Origin: Choristoneura fumiferana
Taxonomy: Eukaryota > Arthropoda > Insecta > Lepidoptera > Tortricidae
Assembly: GCF_025370935.1 (NCBI RefSeq)
Contig: NC_133477.1
Span: 20,691,881 to 20,755,880, forward strand
Length of the DNA: 64,000 bases
Reading direction: 5' to 3'
This document shows, one piece after another, positions 10,899 to 21,350 of this stretch. The position numbers and the translations under genes are program-made. The notes under the pieces are model-generated. The model searched no databases, was not told the origin of the DNA, and saw only the letters and a program-made list of their open reading frames with translations. Position 1 is the first letter of the stretch. Each line of letters begins with the position of its first letter.

Positions 10899-11161
10899 CG
10901 GACTACGATACGAAACTCGAAAATCGAAGTTCGTATCGTAGTCGTACCGTTCCTCTCACTCTCAAATAATATAAGCGTCAGCGGGACGGTACAGTCACCA
11001 GCATTCATATCTGCCTCAGCGTAGCATGCAAAAATATCTGACACGTCTTTCCGGTCCTAGAAATAGAGTCGTATCAGATATTTATGCACGCTTGTTGTGT
11101 CAGATATTGGTGCTGGTGACTGTACGATACGAACTTCGATTTTCGAGTTTCGTAGTAGCCC
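10899..11161. mobile_element. MITE family A, copy 4, split by a nested MITE
   Basis: The family halves 10899-10992 and 11122-11161 join cleanly at GGGACGGTAC|GATACGAACT once the nested 129-bp element and one GTAC are removed. Confidence 0.85.
10989..11125. mobile_element. Nested palindromic MITE with GTAC target duplication
   Basis: The element 10993-11121 begins AGTCACCAGC and ends GCTGGTGACT; internally ATCTGACAC is mirrored by GTGTCAGAT. GTAC flanks both sides. Family A copies elsewhere (GGTACGATACGAAC) give the empty site. Confidence 0.88.
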
Positions 11162-11839
11162 AGCGGAGCTGTGAAATTTAAAACCCAAGTAAATTTTTCT
11201 ATGCAATGATTAAGTGTATTTTTGTATGAATTTCACTGAATAAAAAAAGTACTTAAGTAGTTTAAGTTAATAAATTCCGGCCGCAATTTTCGGCAATCAT
11301 ATTTTATGACCATTGCTGAATATAGTTGCTGGCTAACATGGTTTAACTCCAAATCCAATACCACAGACAGGGAGCTAAATACCATAGACGACACTACGAC
11401 AGTACCAATGAAGGATTTTTTTGGGACGATTGTTTCCTATTAATTCTCGTTGTATTTGAAATCTAAATTCTTTTTTATAACTCATCATTCAAAAGAATTT
11501 TCGATTGTTCCCATTGTTCCCGATTCCCTGGCAAATATACACCTGATAAATGTCACTTTAGATCATAGATTAATCATAGACCTCAGTCATAGACTCAATC
11601 AAACGAGCATAACGAACGAGCACTTTTGTTGTTTTACTTTTTTTAATTTAACTACACTGCTCCAGCGTTTCACAAAAATGCTCAAATCGTTTTGTAACTA
11701 TTCTAACTGTTTAGAACAATGAACACTTCTTTCGCAGTCAGTGGTCAGCCAATCAGCGAGCGTCCTGGCTTTCGCTCTTTTATTAAGGCGCGGCCACATG
11801 CAGTCGCTCGACACTCGTTCGTTTCCAGCGTCAATTCTG

Positions 11840-11970
11840 CTGGGCTACTACGAAACACGAAACTCGAAGTTCGTGTCGTGCGATCCCTCTGATACTTATA
11901 CTATTTAACACCAGAGCGAGAGAGACGGCACGATACGAACTTCGAGTTTCGAGTTTCGTAGTAGCCCTGC
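11840..11970. mobile_element. MITE family A, copy 5 (nested)
   Basis: Starts GGGCTACTACGAAACACG and ends TTTCGTAGTAGCCCTGC; the interior shows GTCGTGCGATCCCTCTGA and its mirrored, diverged partner GAGAGACGGCACGATACGAA. Nested in the TTA-flanked element. Confidence 0.85.
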
Positions 11971-12314
11971 AGGTCACGTTACATTATAGCGATAAAGCTG
12001 AAAATGTTGAGTTTTATCGCGTGCAAAACAAACCTCTTCAATTTCAGAAAACACACGGTTTTTTTTTTCATTCACTCCAATTTATTTTATTTTTACTACT
12101 GCCGCAACTGCTACTAAATGAGATTAAGAAATCAGCTTTAGCTTTAGTTCATCATCCCAGCCTATATAGCTTTAGTTATATAGCTTTAGTTATTTAGCTT
12201 TAGTTATTTTAATTTAATATAGAAGTTTTAGTCCTATGGATATTTTGTATTTTCTTGATAAATAATAATTGCTTCCAAGACCAAAATTATTTCTGCAAGC
12301 AGCCATCTTGACGC

Positions 12315-12366
12315 TGCAGGGCTACTACGAAACTCGAAGTTCGTGTCATGCTGTCCCTCTCACACT
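12315..12366. mobile_element. MITE family A, half copy 6 (nested)
   Basis: Only the left arm remains: TGCAGGGCTACTACGAAACT and TCGTGTCATGCTGTCCCTCT, then a (GAC)n run. Confidence 0.7.
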
Positions 12367-12499
12367 TGACGACGACGACGACGACTTGACGTTGCTTTGT
12401 TGAGTCGCGGGAAATTCAAAATAGGGTCACGTGACACGATTTATCGCTGCAATAGAATAGAGCGATGAGCGACTGCATGTGGCCGCGCCTTTAGAAACT

Positions 12500-12949
12500 T
12501 CTGTCTCTTGCTTGCTGGCTTGCTTGCTGTCAGTTTCATACCCGATCCGATTCCGATTCCATTCCGAAGTGTTCCGAACCAACTCGCCCGACTGATCATA
12601 ATCTATCTATACGAACAATCGAGCAAAATTCAGTTTAGCAGATTTAGCATTGCAGAAGTCTACAGGCTTTTATTTGCGTTTTCTTTTGCTATATTAAATA
12701 ATCAGATCAGATCGTATTTTCACACAAACTAACAGCAAACAACTATTTTGCTGTTTATCTAGCGAGTATTTACGAGCTCTTCCCTAAAAAAAAACGAACC
12801 AAAGTGCCTAACGTTTTAAATCGTCTTTTGTTAGTTTTTGCAAGTAATTAGCGCTTTCTTCTGTTTTCGTGACCTTTTCGTGAATATACGCGGGAAAAGC
12901 GATGGTCGGAGCTGTTTTCTAGCACAGTCCGGTTTTCTAAAGTATTTTG
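12500..12949 (+). promoter_or_regulatory. Candidate promoter and non-coding first exon (possible distal 5' exon of the transporter)
   Basis: This repeat-poor stretch contains a TCAGTT initiator-like motif at 12530 and ends in a strong splice donor, TTTTG|GTAAGTAC, with the exon end at 12949. No long ORF is present. The only plus-strand gene downstream is the transporter at 42 kb, whose leader must be spliced from somewhere upstream. The link is inference and would imply a 29-kb intron. Confidence 0.35.
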
Positions 12950-13344
12950 GTAAGTACAATTTATTTTGTTATCTTTAATTTTCTCTTTGTCAGTCATCTA
13001 AACGAAAGCCATAATTTCAATAAATTTGCATAGAACTTTATGAAAAAGGAACGTTTTTTGTGGTTACCTTAAATTAACACGTGTTTTTATTGGCTAGCCT
13101 ACTTTTCGTTGAGTAGCTAAGTAATTATAATAATAAGACTATTTGACCTTCTTTGCTTTTCTTACGTTATAAAATAAAATGTTCTTGGAACATATTTAAT
13201 TTTTAAATAATAATCTGTACACCATGGCTTAGGGTCCCTCTTCTAAGATACTACACTAACAGTGTAGATGTGATTGTAGGTTAAGGATCAGTAGTGAAAC
13301 TTCAGTACAATTTTATGGGAAAATCATTAACATCTATGTACCTT

Positions 13345-13500
13345 ACGGTAGACTTGCTGTTTGGAACAAAACGCGCGGCGCATCAATCATCAATTTTACT
13401 TTGACACAACCCCTGTCACGGACATCAACCGACTATAGTGAAACTGCGCTGTGAACAAATTTTGTGCACCGTTTTGATGTAGGAAACATGCAGTCTATAC
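13345..13500 (+). repeat. Interspersed repeat copy 2, interrupted by a hAT MITE
   Basis: It matches 805-945 plus 1090-1107 (CTGTTTGGAACAAAACGCGC, GAAACATGCAGTCTATAC). The sequence resumes after the hAT element at 13803 with ATAAATGTCAATGG, compared with CAGATGTCGATAG in copy 1. Confidence 0.85.
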
Positions 13501-13802
13501 CAGTGGTGGGCAAACTTTCTTGATAGGGGCCAAAAAGTGTCATGTATATTTTAGAGGAGGGCCAGTTATACAAAAATATATATTTTTTTTAATTTTTAAT
13601 CACCTCACTACCCTCTACTACCCTGCTAGTCTAACTGACTCCTTTACCCATGCATCTATTACTTATTCTATTTTATATTAAGTACAGGGTGATCAAAAAA
13701 GTATTATTTGTAGCGGGCCATATGGGTACTATTAATTTCGAAGGTACTTCAGCCGCCCGGAGTTGGCCCGCGGGCCGTACTTTGCCCATCACTGGCCTAT
13801 AC
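13493..13802. mobile_element. hAT-type MITE with 8-bp target duplication
   Basis: The element 13501-13794 (294 bp) starts CAGTGGTGGGCAAACTTT and ends TACTTTGCCCATCACTG, typical hAT ends. Flanks GTCTATAC and GCCTATAC match at 7 of 8 bases. The repeat copy at 1 kb preserves the empty site. Confidence 0.88.
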
Positions 13803-14002
13803 ATAAATGTCAATGGAGGAAATATTGTTGGTTTCTCTTTGCCATAGTTGGTAGTAGACAGTGCTGCTGTGCTGACCACTCTCACATCAAGTTCTTTAAA
13901 AACAAACAAATGTGTATTAACAATTTTTAAAGAAAATAAAAGTCTCACGCATAATTATTGTTGACACATGAACATATATATTAAGAACAGTCCAATCACA
14001 CC

Positions 14003-14066
14003 ACATTTTTAATTTTCATTCAATTTTTATGGAATAATCAAGAAAAACTAACAAAAATGCAACATG
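14003..14066. mobile_element. Half copy of the 18.7 kb palindromic MITE
   Basis: CACATTTTTAATTTTCATT-CAATTTTTATGGAATAAT followed by AAAAACTAACAAAAATGCAA matches the right arm of the element at 18651-18807 almost exactly. Confidence 0.75.
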
Positions 14067-15037
14067 GTATTCTTAATTGCCTTTTACAACACCCATGGGA
14101 AGAGATAGGTCTATCCTATTCTAAAACTAGGCAACGCATGGTCTAGAAAGAGTAGCGAAGAGAGTACATAAAGCATTTAAAAAATAATGTAATTAGAAGA
14201 TGGACATAAACCTTTCTTTAGTGTCCCATACCATAGACTACCAAGACAAATTTTAGTCTCTTAAATGTAATAAGATAACACTGATTTTATTGTACTTATT
14301 AGGAAAAAAAAACTCAATTGCAAGTCGGACTTGCATACTGAGGTTTGCATTCATCTCTGAATAAGCGAAATAAGCGGTCTGATTTTTTTTCCGTGGCATA
14401 ACTTAAATGTACCTGCTTGCCTGAGTTGCTGAACTCTACAAAAAGAAACAGCTCATAAAAACGTCTTAAAAGATCTGCTTTAACCTCCTGCGGCCCACCA
14501 TACAATAAAATATGACATGGAAATTTAAAACTTAATGTCTCATAGATAAAGTTGAATTTGATTTTTGTAAATTTGAATGATACAGAGAAAATGACATAAA
14601 ATCCTTTTTCAAAAGATATAAGTTCTATTGCTAACAATGTGTACTAGTATTATCACTAGTATTACCAGCATAGATAGTTTTTCCTTTTTATATATTAATA
14701 TGTCCCTGTCTCCTCTCCTCTTCAATGGTGTGATGGCAACTACAAACAATTACTCTTTGTTAAATATTTCTACTTCAATATCAAAATAATAATAGCTTAT
14801 CATAGTTAACTAACATTCCTACTAATTTTCTAATTGATTAAATTAAAACTTATTAAGTAATCTAATAATCTCACTTAATCTTTTAATTCCACTTAATTAT
14901 TACACATATAAATAATCCTAAGAGATTAGATAATTATTATGAGTTACTGTTTTAAAACTATGACCAATAAGAAAATTAAATCATAAATCCAACTATTGTA
15001 ATTATTCTAATTATCAATTTCTTAGCACAAAGATTAA

Positions 15038-15120
15038 GCATTGCCATACAGCGTGGTAATGCTGCCAGCCTTCTGGGCACCTTACCACCTGGCAGTGATT
15101 TTGGGCAACTTTTTTATTTA
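15038..15120 (+). mobile_element. LINE C-terminal remnant
   Basis: One frame reads IAIQRGNAASLLGTLPPGSD then FGQLFYL and a stop. It matches the end of the minus-strand LINE at 63 kb (AIQRGTAASIFGTLPKG), so both are 5'-truncated copies of one family. Confidence 0.72.
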
Positions 15121-15272
15121 TAATTTTAGTTTGTATATAGTTTTAGTTACCTTTATTATGTTTTATATTATACAGGCATTGTGTGATAATAATAGAAATT
15201 ATGTAAGTTTATTTTTTCAAATCAACTGGATTGAATATTCAAATTGTGTATGCGTATTTAAAATACAGTACA

Positions 15273-15472
15273 GTCAAGGACTTAAATTCATAAGCCACAA
15301 TGGAATCTTTTCAAAGGAAAAGTCTTTACGATTTTCCTTGTTAATTAATGCGATGTCACTATGACGTTTACTGTGAAATGGTTCCACGGTGGCTCATGAA
15401 TTAAATAAATAAAAATCATTTATTATCAGGCGTTTAAAATCCATAGATGACAACATTACAATTAGTCCTTGA
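15273..15472. mobile_element. Inverted-repeat element with GTAC on the left
   Basis: GTAC precedes AGTCAAGGACTTAAATTCAT, and GTGGCTCATGAATT plus TAGTCCTTGAC mirror it on the right, with about 75 bp of extra sequence in the right arm. A diverged relative of the middle lies at 23590-23660 (AATGCGATGCCACTAAGAC). Confidence 0.5.
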
Positions 15473-16307
15473 CCATACATAAATTTTTTAAAAGGTGCCA
15501 CACTTGACTGAATTTTAGTTGAATCACACAATGTTTATAGTCTGATTGTGGAAAGTTGATAAAAAGTATAAAAATCAGGGGGATCTTAACTCATCAAAAT
15601 GCGGCCCGCTAATTATTTGTATCAATAAAAACTATAACTTTAACAAGTATCAACTTGAAAAACCGAAAACAACACGCGAAAACCCAAGCCACACGCTCGA
15701 CGCTCATCCATCACGAAATGGCAATATGACCGCGCGTCCGCTCGCTCGCCCGACCGCGCGTTTGACAACAACTAAATGCCTGGTACCACGAAACGATCAC
15801 GCGGTGACAAGCGACGCCCCTCATTCATACGCGTATAGTTTGCGATTTAGCGCCAGTCGCTATTCCGAGACTATAATAATGTATAATAATAGGTTTTTTA
15901 GAATCGGTGTAATCCCGCCCAGTGGACACGCAGCTTTAATCCCCTATATTTTCCCTTTCTGCTCTATGTAAGTGGAACTTTATCGTTGGTCATAAAATAA
16001 ATCAGTCGTCGAATTTATCGTCGTTTCGGGTTCCGTTCAGAAATGGAATAACAAGTTTCAACGATCATAGTTTCAAAGAGAGTTAAGATTTTCGATTTAT
16101 GGAATTGTTCTAAATCATGGTGTTTCTCCAGTCGCATTTGTGCCTACCGCCATTTATACATACTTTATATACTTATATTATACACGTGAAAGTACTGCCT
16201 CTGCCTCTCCGTCTTGTACTTTTTACGCCTGAAGTACTCAACCGATTTTCTCGTGGTTTGAGGTCAGGAGATCCGGGAAAGACATAGGTAAGGATATTTT
16301 TTATCCG

Positions 16308-16448
16308 GTACCACTACCATGAGTTTACAGTGACCGTACTCGATAGCGACGGCGTAAATTATATGTAGAGGCGCTGTACAATTCTCCATACAAATAATTT
16401 ACGCCGTCGCTATCGAGTACGGTCACTGTTAACTCATGGTAGTGGTAC
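16308..16448. mobile_element. MITE family B, copy 1 (133 bp, GTAC duplication)
   Basis: The element 16312-16444 begins CACTACCATGAGTTTACAGT and ends with its near reverse complement; the arms contain GACCGTACTCGATAGCGACG. GTAC flanks both ends. Confidence 0.88.
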
Positions 16449-16563
16449 GGGAAAATTATATAGGGCTAAGTATAAGTGAATTCTTCACAAGTCGCGGGCA
16501 ACACCAGGTATTATGTATACAGCGTGTATTTTTGATATAACCTCAAACTTTAAAATGAAGTCT

Positions 16564-16761
16564 CAGTAAAAGAGGTAAAATACACTAGCTGTCTCAATTA
16601 TAGAGGTAAAATCGAAAGATCAAAGAACTAATCCCAGATATAGAGGTTTGTTTTATCCCACTAACAGAGGTAATTCAGTGCTAAATTATCGGGACCTCAC
16701 CAAGAGTTCCAGCTATGGAGGTTTCTCACTTATCCAGGTCCCACTTAACCAAGTTTTACTG
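16564..16761. mobile_element. Pogo/Tigger-like MITE
   Basis: The right end, read inward, is CAGTAAAACTTGGTTAAGTG and the left end starts CAGTAAAAGAGG. Inside, AGAGGT or GGAGGT motifs recur about five times (TATAGAGGTAAAA, TATAGAGGTTTG, ACAGAGGTAATT). CAGT-rich ends and subterminal repeats fit pogo-clade elements. The expected TA duplication is present only on the right. Confidence 0.55.
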
Positions 16762-16907
16762 TACCTATTTAGCTATTTAAAGCGGAATAAAAAAAAACTC
16801 GTTAAAATAAACGAAGTGTGGCTACAGCACTTGATTACTTCGGTGAGGTGAGACGAAATTCATTTGTATTTCTTTCATTATTTCGCGAAAAAACAATCTC
16901 ATCTGGC

Positions 16908-17011
16908 AAACGGATTAAAACCGTTTATATTGATGTCTTTATTGTTATTGTTTTACTGGTCTTAAACACTAAAAACAATAAAGACATCAATTATAGACTG
17001 ATTTAATCCGT
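16908..17011. mobile_element. Palindromic MITE (CGGATTAAA ends)
   Basis: CGGATTAAAACCG and TTGATGTCTTTATTGTT on the left are mirrored by AACAATAAAGACATCAA and GATTTAATCCG on the right. Confidence 0.7.
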
Positions 17012-18650
17012 CTTTACCCCCTAAAAGACATAGTTTGACCCTAATAATGTAAAGCTTACGTTCATAGTCTGGCTGGAATTCTCTTTGAGCGCTAAAGCTA
17101 TACTGAATTTTGTTTTAGGGTTTCATACCTAAAGGGCTACTAAGTAAGGCCCGCCCCGTTGTCTCTCCGTCTTTCGTTGGACTGTATCTTAAGAATGGTA
17201 ATAGGCACAGAGAAAGTTGGGCAAGTGTAAGTGTTACAGTAGTAACATAGTTATTTGTTGTGAATCATGACATAGCTACGATTTTTTTTCTTAACTTGTG
17301 CTCTGAGGCCTGATTTCTTTGATAATTCTGTCTCAACGGTAAGTAATGTACTTACCTATAGATTTTGTTCTGATGATTCTTATTGATCGTGTCATGTCAA
17401 GATAGAAACTTGATTTATCTACTATTCTAGGGAAAACTACAACCTTTATTTGGACAGAAAAATACGGTCACAGGTACCCTAAGCAGACAGCAGTATTACA
17501 TATAGACTATACCTACCTACTAGCATACAAATATAAAAACTTATCCAACCGTAACGTTTTTACGTCGAGGTAAGTTGGTACTTACTAATTTTTCTGCAAA
17601 AGTTTTGTTGTTTAGCGTACCTACCTCCACGCGTTCTGAAGTGATTCTTCTCGCTCGAGATAGAAAATCCGGAATTCTAAAAAACCAAGTAATATTGGTA
17701 ATATCACTCTCGTACCTACTCGATGACAGTAAGTTCGCAAGCTGTGTCAATTCACGCGTAACAAACAAACAAAGAAGGCCAGGATAACTTGCACAAAGTA
17801 CTGCACTGTTTGTAAACAATTACTTATTGGTCTTTGTTCCTGCCAGTTCGACAGAGTTGGAGCCCGGTCGTTAGAATTGATAGAACATACTCATAAGTCA
17901 CGTTTTCCGATATGCTAATGGAGTTGACAGTAAACATTTACCGTTGTCGGATCCTTGCGAAAATCACGTGTTTATTTTTGTTACTACGAAAACGTATGTA
18001 TGGGATTTCCGTAATTTCACAGGGTTATTCCGATTATTTCGCTTCTGCTACCAAAGAATATAATTAGAGAATATATCCACCACAAACATCGTAAAAGGTT
18101 AGTTGTGAGCAAATTAATATACTACCGAAATAATAGGATAATTACTCCCAGTAGCAACTTTCCAGGTGTAAATAGCGGGGTTTCCGGGATGATATGGGAT
18201 AGCTCGATCGATGCGACCGCCGCAGTGCGGTTAGCTCCATGAGCTCCATCTGATCTGATTACCTTTTGTAGAAAAACGAGTCACTGACCTTGTAGCTGAA
18301 TGGCCAACGATCTTTGTCTGGTTTAGAGAAAAACAAAACTGCACTGGCTAGACAGCGAAGCTTCTAGAAAATCCTTTAATCTAGAACTTTCCGCTAAACT
18401 TAATTGTAACTTGTTATGTTGTAGCGAGCAGTTACGAATATGATCCTTTGGGGGCTATGGAACAACAGAAGGTAGAAAATAAGAACTCTTGATTAAACAG
18501 AAATGAAATAAGTTTAGAAAATGAAACCGCTGTCCCTTAGGAGTACGTTTGCCATTTGTGAGTCCCTACATCCTGTATCCTGTTACAAACAGAAGTAAAA
18601 GTAACTGATAGTCCGCAATGTTTAACGCCCATGCTCAATTTAGACTTTTA

Positions 18651-18807
18651 AGAGCGTTTATACCTGCTGAGCTGGCATCGTTGCATTTTTTTTTAGTTTT
18701 TTCTCGATTATTCCATCACATTTTTAATTTTCATTAAATTTTTATGGAATATTCGAGAAAAACTAACAAAAATGCAACGTTGCCAGCTCAGCAGGTATAA
18801 ACGCTCT
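18651..18807. mobile_element. Near-perfect 157-bp palindromic MITE
   Basis: It starts AGAGCGTTTATACCTGCTGA and ends with the exact reverse complement. Arms of about 75 bp include GCATCGTTGCATTTTT and mirrored AACTAACAAAAATGCAACG. Confidence 0.87.
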
Positions 18808-19370
18808 CTGTTGCTTTGCTGGCAAATCACGAAATATTGCATGGTGCATTAATGTAGTCTATGATGTGATCACATTTCTATACCGTCACATATCGAATGA
18901 CCAATCAATTGACTATAATAACTAGCAATTGCCCCTGCGGCCCTAACAATGCTGCCAGCAAATCGGACAAAATTAGATGTAATTATTAGCCTGGAGGACC
19001 GTATATCATGACTGTATGAGATATATCATGGACACCGGGAAAATAACCTCCGATAATATCAAAGTTATTGGGTAAAGTGAAATTTCTTTAAATACAGAGT
19101 AAAATTGGGACTTTCTTTTTTAAACACTAACTAAACTACGTCTATAGAAAAAAATACTGAAAAGCTATATTCTTGAGCCTATTCATTGTTTCCCTCCTCC
19201 TTTCCCTCAGTCTTGCCAGCCTGTTCAGTTCAGCACAGGACTACATAATATTCAATATTAATTTATCCCAAGTGACAATAAAATGCAATTAAGATTGGTT
19301 TTTGGAGTCTTTTTGTATTTTTTATTTCAACTCCTTGTTACTTTTACGATCATCCCGCAAAATCCACATT

Positions 19371-19480
19371 AGAAATACAAACTGAAACATATGTACAGAA
19401 AAACCAGAAAAAGAGACCAGCGCTGGGAATCGAATCTAGGTCCTCAGCATTCCGCATTTATGTTTCAGTTTGTATTTCGA
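19371..19480 (-). repeat. tRNA-like SINE fragment inside an inverted repeat
   Basis: GAAATACAAACTGAAACAT at 19371 is mirrored by ATGTTTCAGTTTGTATTTC at 19462. Between them the minus strand carries GGACCTAGATTCGATTCCC, a B-box-like sequence of tRNA-derived SINEs. No full cloverleaf is present. Confidence 0.45.
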
Positions 19481-21067
19481 AATAAAATGCAATGCAAAAA
19501 AGGATTTTTTTCCCTGATACGAGTTCTCTCAGTCGATTTAACATTGTGCTTTAATGTCATTTGATTACAACATAATAGCTTTTCTGTGTCGGTCGCTTAG
19601 TAGGTTTCCAGCTGATAGTGCTATTAATGGTCCTAATGAAATGACATAATATGCTTCTGCGCAAAAAATAAACAACACCTAAACAAGTTCAGCTCCTTTG
19701 TTATTTATAAAACCAAAAAAAATCTAATTAAACTAAATTCTTGGATCATTCTAAATGTTTGAAGACGTTTTTTGAGCTATTCTCTACAAAATCCCCTTCT
19801 TTCACCTTATTTTGGTGGCTTGTGGTGGGACTGTCCGATGATCATGATAATGTTAATGATGACGGTTGCTATCTTTTGATGAAATCATCCCGCAAAAAAA
19901 AATAGTAGCTGCTATATATGTATACAGCGATACACACGGAATTTAACATTTTCAAAAGCAAATATTACAGTTTTAATCAGTAAATGCTTCAACCTAAGCA
20001 GTCCAGGGTTTAATAAACCACAAGTCGGGAGATATTAATTCATTAAAAATCGACAAGGTCCAGGGGCTCTGGAGCGGATCCACGTTAAAATAGGTCCAAA
20101 TCGTTGGGATCTAGGTCAACCGAGCTATTTCCATCATGCCGTTTGATTAGGCTTTTCATATTGTTTCCATCCCAGGTGTAAGAAGTAGGTCACCGTTGTG
20201 CATCGCATTTGATTTAGTATTCGCTTTTTCAGCTTTCTTTACGACGGAATTACCTAGGGTCACTAGGGATTAGGGCGGAAATAGGAAACTGAATAATTTG
20301 ATGATTTTGCTAATAATCAGTAAAATTAAATGCTCTGAATAACCGCTGCTTCAGTATAGATAAAAGTATAATAAGTACGTTGAAATTATCTGATCATGTA
20401 GAAACTTGCAAGGTTTGATTATGAAAAGTTAGTGTGTGAGATATTTAAGTGAAATAAAGAAGTCATTATTATATATATTAATATATATAATATTTTGGCA
20501 TCCTCTACGATGAGACATTCGTTTAAAACGTATCGGCGTGGAGATAAGTCATGTCTAGTATTTTAAAAATGAAATGTTTACGGTAGACGCAGTAACAAAT
20601 CTAATATAATATTAACCTTGAAGTCTCACATCGGAGATTGTGCTTTAAAATATCGAAAATAGCTTTATACTGTGAAAGTTTAAACACAGATTGTGCTTCT
20701 TATCGTTAAATACCAATTAAAACTAATTGTTGAATAAATAAAGTGCTATTTCATAGATAAATAGAACAAAGGCTTTTGTTGCTGTAGGTATATGGTTATT
20801 TAGAATTGCATTGTCTATTATCGTGAAGGATTATACCTTATTAATATATGACTAGCATTATATTTTCACTACACGTGTCTTGTAGTTGTTTTGTTAAGTC
20901 AAGTCAATTGGTTTAGGTAAAGGAACCTTACACCGTACGAGCTCTAAAATGGATTATAGATCCGCCAGCTGTATATTGTCATGTCACGGTGCTTAGTTTT
21001 ATGAAAGAACGCTTTTTTTATTCTTTATTAAGAGACTCACCATTAATGTATTTGTTAATCTTATATA

Positions 21068-21350
21068 AACTATTTTGTTTTTTAACTTAGACACTGCACA
21101 GTTTTCAGGAGGACTTTGAAAATGAAGACACCAAAATCTTACTGAAAACTGCAGTCAAAGCAAAGTCAAAGTTAACATATAGTTAATAAATTTAGTCTAT
21201 ACAGGTGTACTATTTCGTTTGTTTTTGAACTTAGACACTGCTCAGTTTTCAGGAGGAGTTTGAAAATGAAGACACCAAAATCATACTGAAAACTGCAGTC
21301 AAAGCAAAGTCAAAGTTAATATATCGTTAATAAATTTAGTCTATACAGGG
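21068..21350 (+). repeat. Two-copy tandem repeat, unit about 141 bp
   Basis: The units share TTAGACACTGC-CAGTTTTCAG, GGAG-ACTTTGAAAATGAAG, ACACCAAAATC and AAAGCAAAGTCAAAGTTAA, with only a few substitutions. Each unit contains inverted CAGTTTTCAG and CTGAAAACTG. No ORF spans them. Confidence 0.9.

Larger units (their letters stand above)
11783..12493. mobile_element. 705-bp TIR element with TTA target duplication, carrying nested MITEs
   Basis: The left end AGGCGCGGCCACATGCAGTC is mirrored at the right end (GACTGCATGTGGCCGCGCCT), flanked by TTA at 11783-11785 and 12491-12493, as in PIF/Harbinger elements. Two family A MITE copies lie inside. No transposase ORF is present. Confidence 0.85.

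Noticed and set aside
14314..14637. 107-codon open frame on the minus strand with varied composition
   Set aside because: No domain is recognised, the start is AT-rich, and its 3' end overlaps a dispersed repeat (GCAAGTCGGACTTGC-type) also seen near 33.1 and 57.1 kb.
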